6,317 nt of DNA from Actinomycetota bacterium (GTDB lineage Bacteria > Actinomycetota > Acidimicrobiia > Acidimicrobiales > Ilumatobacteraceae): positions 1 to 6,317 of the forward strand of contig WLTJ01000100.1 of NCBI GenBank assembly GCA_009705435.1, given 5' to 3'. The translations under genes and the position numbers were made by a program. Every line of letters begins with the position of its first letter. Position 1 is the stretch's first letter. The notes under the pieces were generated by a model. It was not told the origin of the DNA. It worked only from the letters and a program-made list of their open reading frames with translations, and searched no databases. Shown one piece after another: positions 5,155 through 6,317 of this stretch.

Positions 5155-6246
5155 GTGAAATTTCGCTGTGAAAAAGAAGTTTTAGCTGAAGCACTGGGTG
5201 CTGCGAGTCGAGCATCAACAGGTCGCTCAACAAATCCAACAATGTCGTGTTTACGTCTAGTTCTCGCTGGAGACCAACTGCGCATCACTGGAACTGACGG
5301 CGATTTAACAATTGATGCCAGCATCATCGTGGCCGGTTCAAAAGACGGAGTGGTTTTAGTACCTGCGAAATTAGTCAGTGACGTCGTCCGTTCCTTGCAA
5401 CCCGGCGCAGTGGAATTTGACTTAGGAGAAGACAACGTCGAAATTTCCGCTAACCGCGTGAACTTCACGGTCCCGATTGGTGCAGGAGATGATTTCCCGA
5501 AGTGGTCCGGCACTGTTGGACAGGGCGCCTCAATGAGCGCCAAAGATTTTTCAGAAGCACTTCGGCAAGTAGTTCGATCCGCAAGTACAGATGACAGTCG
5601 TGGAGTATTCACTGGCGTTTTACTCACTGGTGTTGCAGGAAAGTTGCGATTGGTCGCAACGGACTCTTACCGAATGTCTGTGCGCGACATCATCACCGAT
5701 GTTCTTGCTGATGGAACAAGCGTTGTTGTTCCGGCGCGGGCTCTCGGAGAATTGCAAAAATTGTTGGGTAACGCAGAGCAGGTGTCAATCAATATCACGG
5801 AAAATGACGCAACCTTTGAAATTGGATCAGTGCGTTTGGTGACACGTTTACTGACCGGTGCGTTTGCTGATTACCAACGCCTTATCCCAGCGAATTTGCC
5901 CAATAAATTAGTGATCTCGCGAGAAGCAATGATAGATGCAATTCGTCGAGTCAAACTTGTGGCCCGCGATCCGATTGGCACACCGCTACGTTTGGAAATC
6001 AAAGAAGACAGTGTGACTTTGCGAATGGTGACTCCAGATAATGGTGAAGCAGTTGAGCGACTAGACGCAGTTGTTCACGGAGCCGATATTGAAATTCGCT
6101 TTAACAACGAACTGTTAACTCAGGGATTAGATGCATCTGGTGCTGACGAAATCACTATTCAAACAAGCGAGCCTGGCAAACTGGCCTTAATTCGCGGTGT
6201 TGGTCAAGAAGATTTCACGTATTTGTTGATGCCCCTGAAGTCGTGA
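5155..6246 (+). CDS. dnaN: DNA polymerase III beta subunit (sliding clamp)
   Basis: DnaN forms the ring-shaped dimer that encircles DNA and tethers the replicative polymerase and other clamp-binding enzymes. It has 363 residues, the usual length for three clamp folds of about 120 residues each. Seen: LRLVATDSYRM (164-174) and RLLTGAFADYQRLIP (231-245), both conserved clamp segments lining or near the partner-binding pocket, and the family C-terminus YLLMPLKS (356-363). The GTG start at 5155 has AGGGAG (5142-5147) 7 bases upstream. recF follows after 7 bases, so the two probably share a transcript. Odd: leucine is written TTA about 12 times here, against about 3 in dnaA, and the gene looks more AT-rich. 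The protein itself looks intact. Confidence 0.97.
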   Translation: MKFRCEKEVLAEALGAASRASTGRSTNPTMSCLRLVLAGDQLRITGTDGDLTIDASIIVAGSKDGVVLVPAKLVSDVVRSLQPGAVEFDLGEDNVEISANRVNFTVPIGAGDDFPKWSGTVGQGASMSAKDFSEALRQVVRSASTDDSRGVFTGVLLTGVAGKLRLVATDSYRMSVRDIITDVLADGTSVVVPARALGELQKLLGNAEQVSINITENDATFEIGSVRLVTRLLTGAFADYQRLIPANLPNKLVISREAMIDAIRRVKLVARDPIGTPLRLEIKEDSVTLRMVTPDNGEAVERLDAVVHGADIEIRFNNELLTQGLDASGADEITIQTSEPGKLALIRGVGQEDFTYLLMPLKS

Positions 6247-6253
6247 CACCGAG

Positions 6254-6317
6254 ATGATTGTCGAGCAACTTGAGCTCGTCGATTTTCGTAATTATCTCCA
6301 CGCTTCATTTTCTTTAA
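6254..6317 (+). CDS. recF: RecF, DNA replication/repair protein, 5' end only
   Basis: Only the first 21 codons are inside the window. They begin MIVEQLELVDFRNY and contain the LxxxDFRNY pattern typical of the RecF N-terminus, just ahead of where the Walker A motif would come. RecF is an SMC/ABC-like ATPase that helps load RecA at single-strand gaps with RecO and RecR. The ATG lies 7 bases after the dnaN stop. No clear Shine-Dalgarno sequence is seen, so translation may be coupled to dnaN. No gnd-like gene intervenes, unlike Streptomyces. Synteny plus the motif make the name likely despite the short length. Confidence 0.88.
   Translation, partial: MIVEQLELVDFRNYLHASFSL

Noticed and set aside
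4899..5171. 90-codon plus-strand open frame between dnaA and dnaN
   Set aside because: It covers oriC with its DnaA boxes and runs into dnaN; the product resembles nothing and its codons follow the box sequences.
1..6317. parS sites, CRISPR arrays, insertion sequences, tRNA genes
   Set aside because: Read for parS-like TGTTTCACGTGAAACA-type palindromes, regular repeats, transposase-like proteins and tRNA arms; none were seen by eye.

Overview
The window is a canonical chromosomal replication-origin locus of an actinobacterium. The leftward cluster rpmH-rnpA-yidD-yidC-jag-rsmG (bases 3140 down to 1) and the rightward cluster dnaA-oriC-dnaN-recF (bases 3494 to 6317) diverge from a 353-base intergenic region. 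The origin itself lies between dnaA and dnaN. GC content looks moderate. GTG and TTG starts are used for dnaA, dnaN and rnpA. The strong DnaA boxes are a mix of TTGTCCACA and TTATCCACA. The RsmG and YidC variants resemble, from memory, those of Acidimicrobiia (Ilumatobacter-like aquatic lineages) more than Mycobacterium or Streptomyces. That placement is an inference and no search was run.

Left arm (1-3140, minus strand): six closely packed genes with gaps or overlaps of about -4 to 51 bases, probably one transcription unit read from rpmH. They encode ribosomal protein L34, the protein subunit of RNase P, the membrane-insertion helper YidD, the YidC/Oxa1 insertase, the RNA-binding protein Jag (KhpB/EloR) and the 16S rRNA methyltransferase RsmG, which is cut by the window edge. 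Together they serve translation, tRNA maturation and membrane protein insertion.

Middle (3141-3493): the divergent control region. It carries one perfect DnaA box (TTATCCACA), a candidate sigma-70-type promoter for dnaA with an inverted repeat over its -35 element, and a cluster of DnaA boxes just upstream of the dnaA ribosome binding site. This arrangement suits DnaA autoregulation.

Right arm (3494-6317, plus strand): dnaA, then a 260-base oriC with five recognisable DnaA boxes, ending in what looks like a basal unwinding module: two overlapping boxes, a short GC patch, DnaA-trio-like triplets and an AT-rich stretch. dnaN (sliding clamp) follows, and then the first 21 codons of recF.

No undescribed system was found and no mobile elements, CRISPR, tRNA or rRNA genes were seen. 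The points most worth a second look are a strong internal start that would yield a short Jag without its Jag-N domain, an apparent loss of the conserved groove arginine in YidC, the fine structure of the unwinding module, and an RsmG with an atypical N-terminus.
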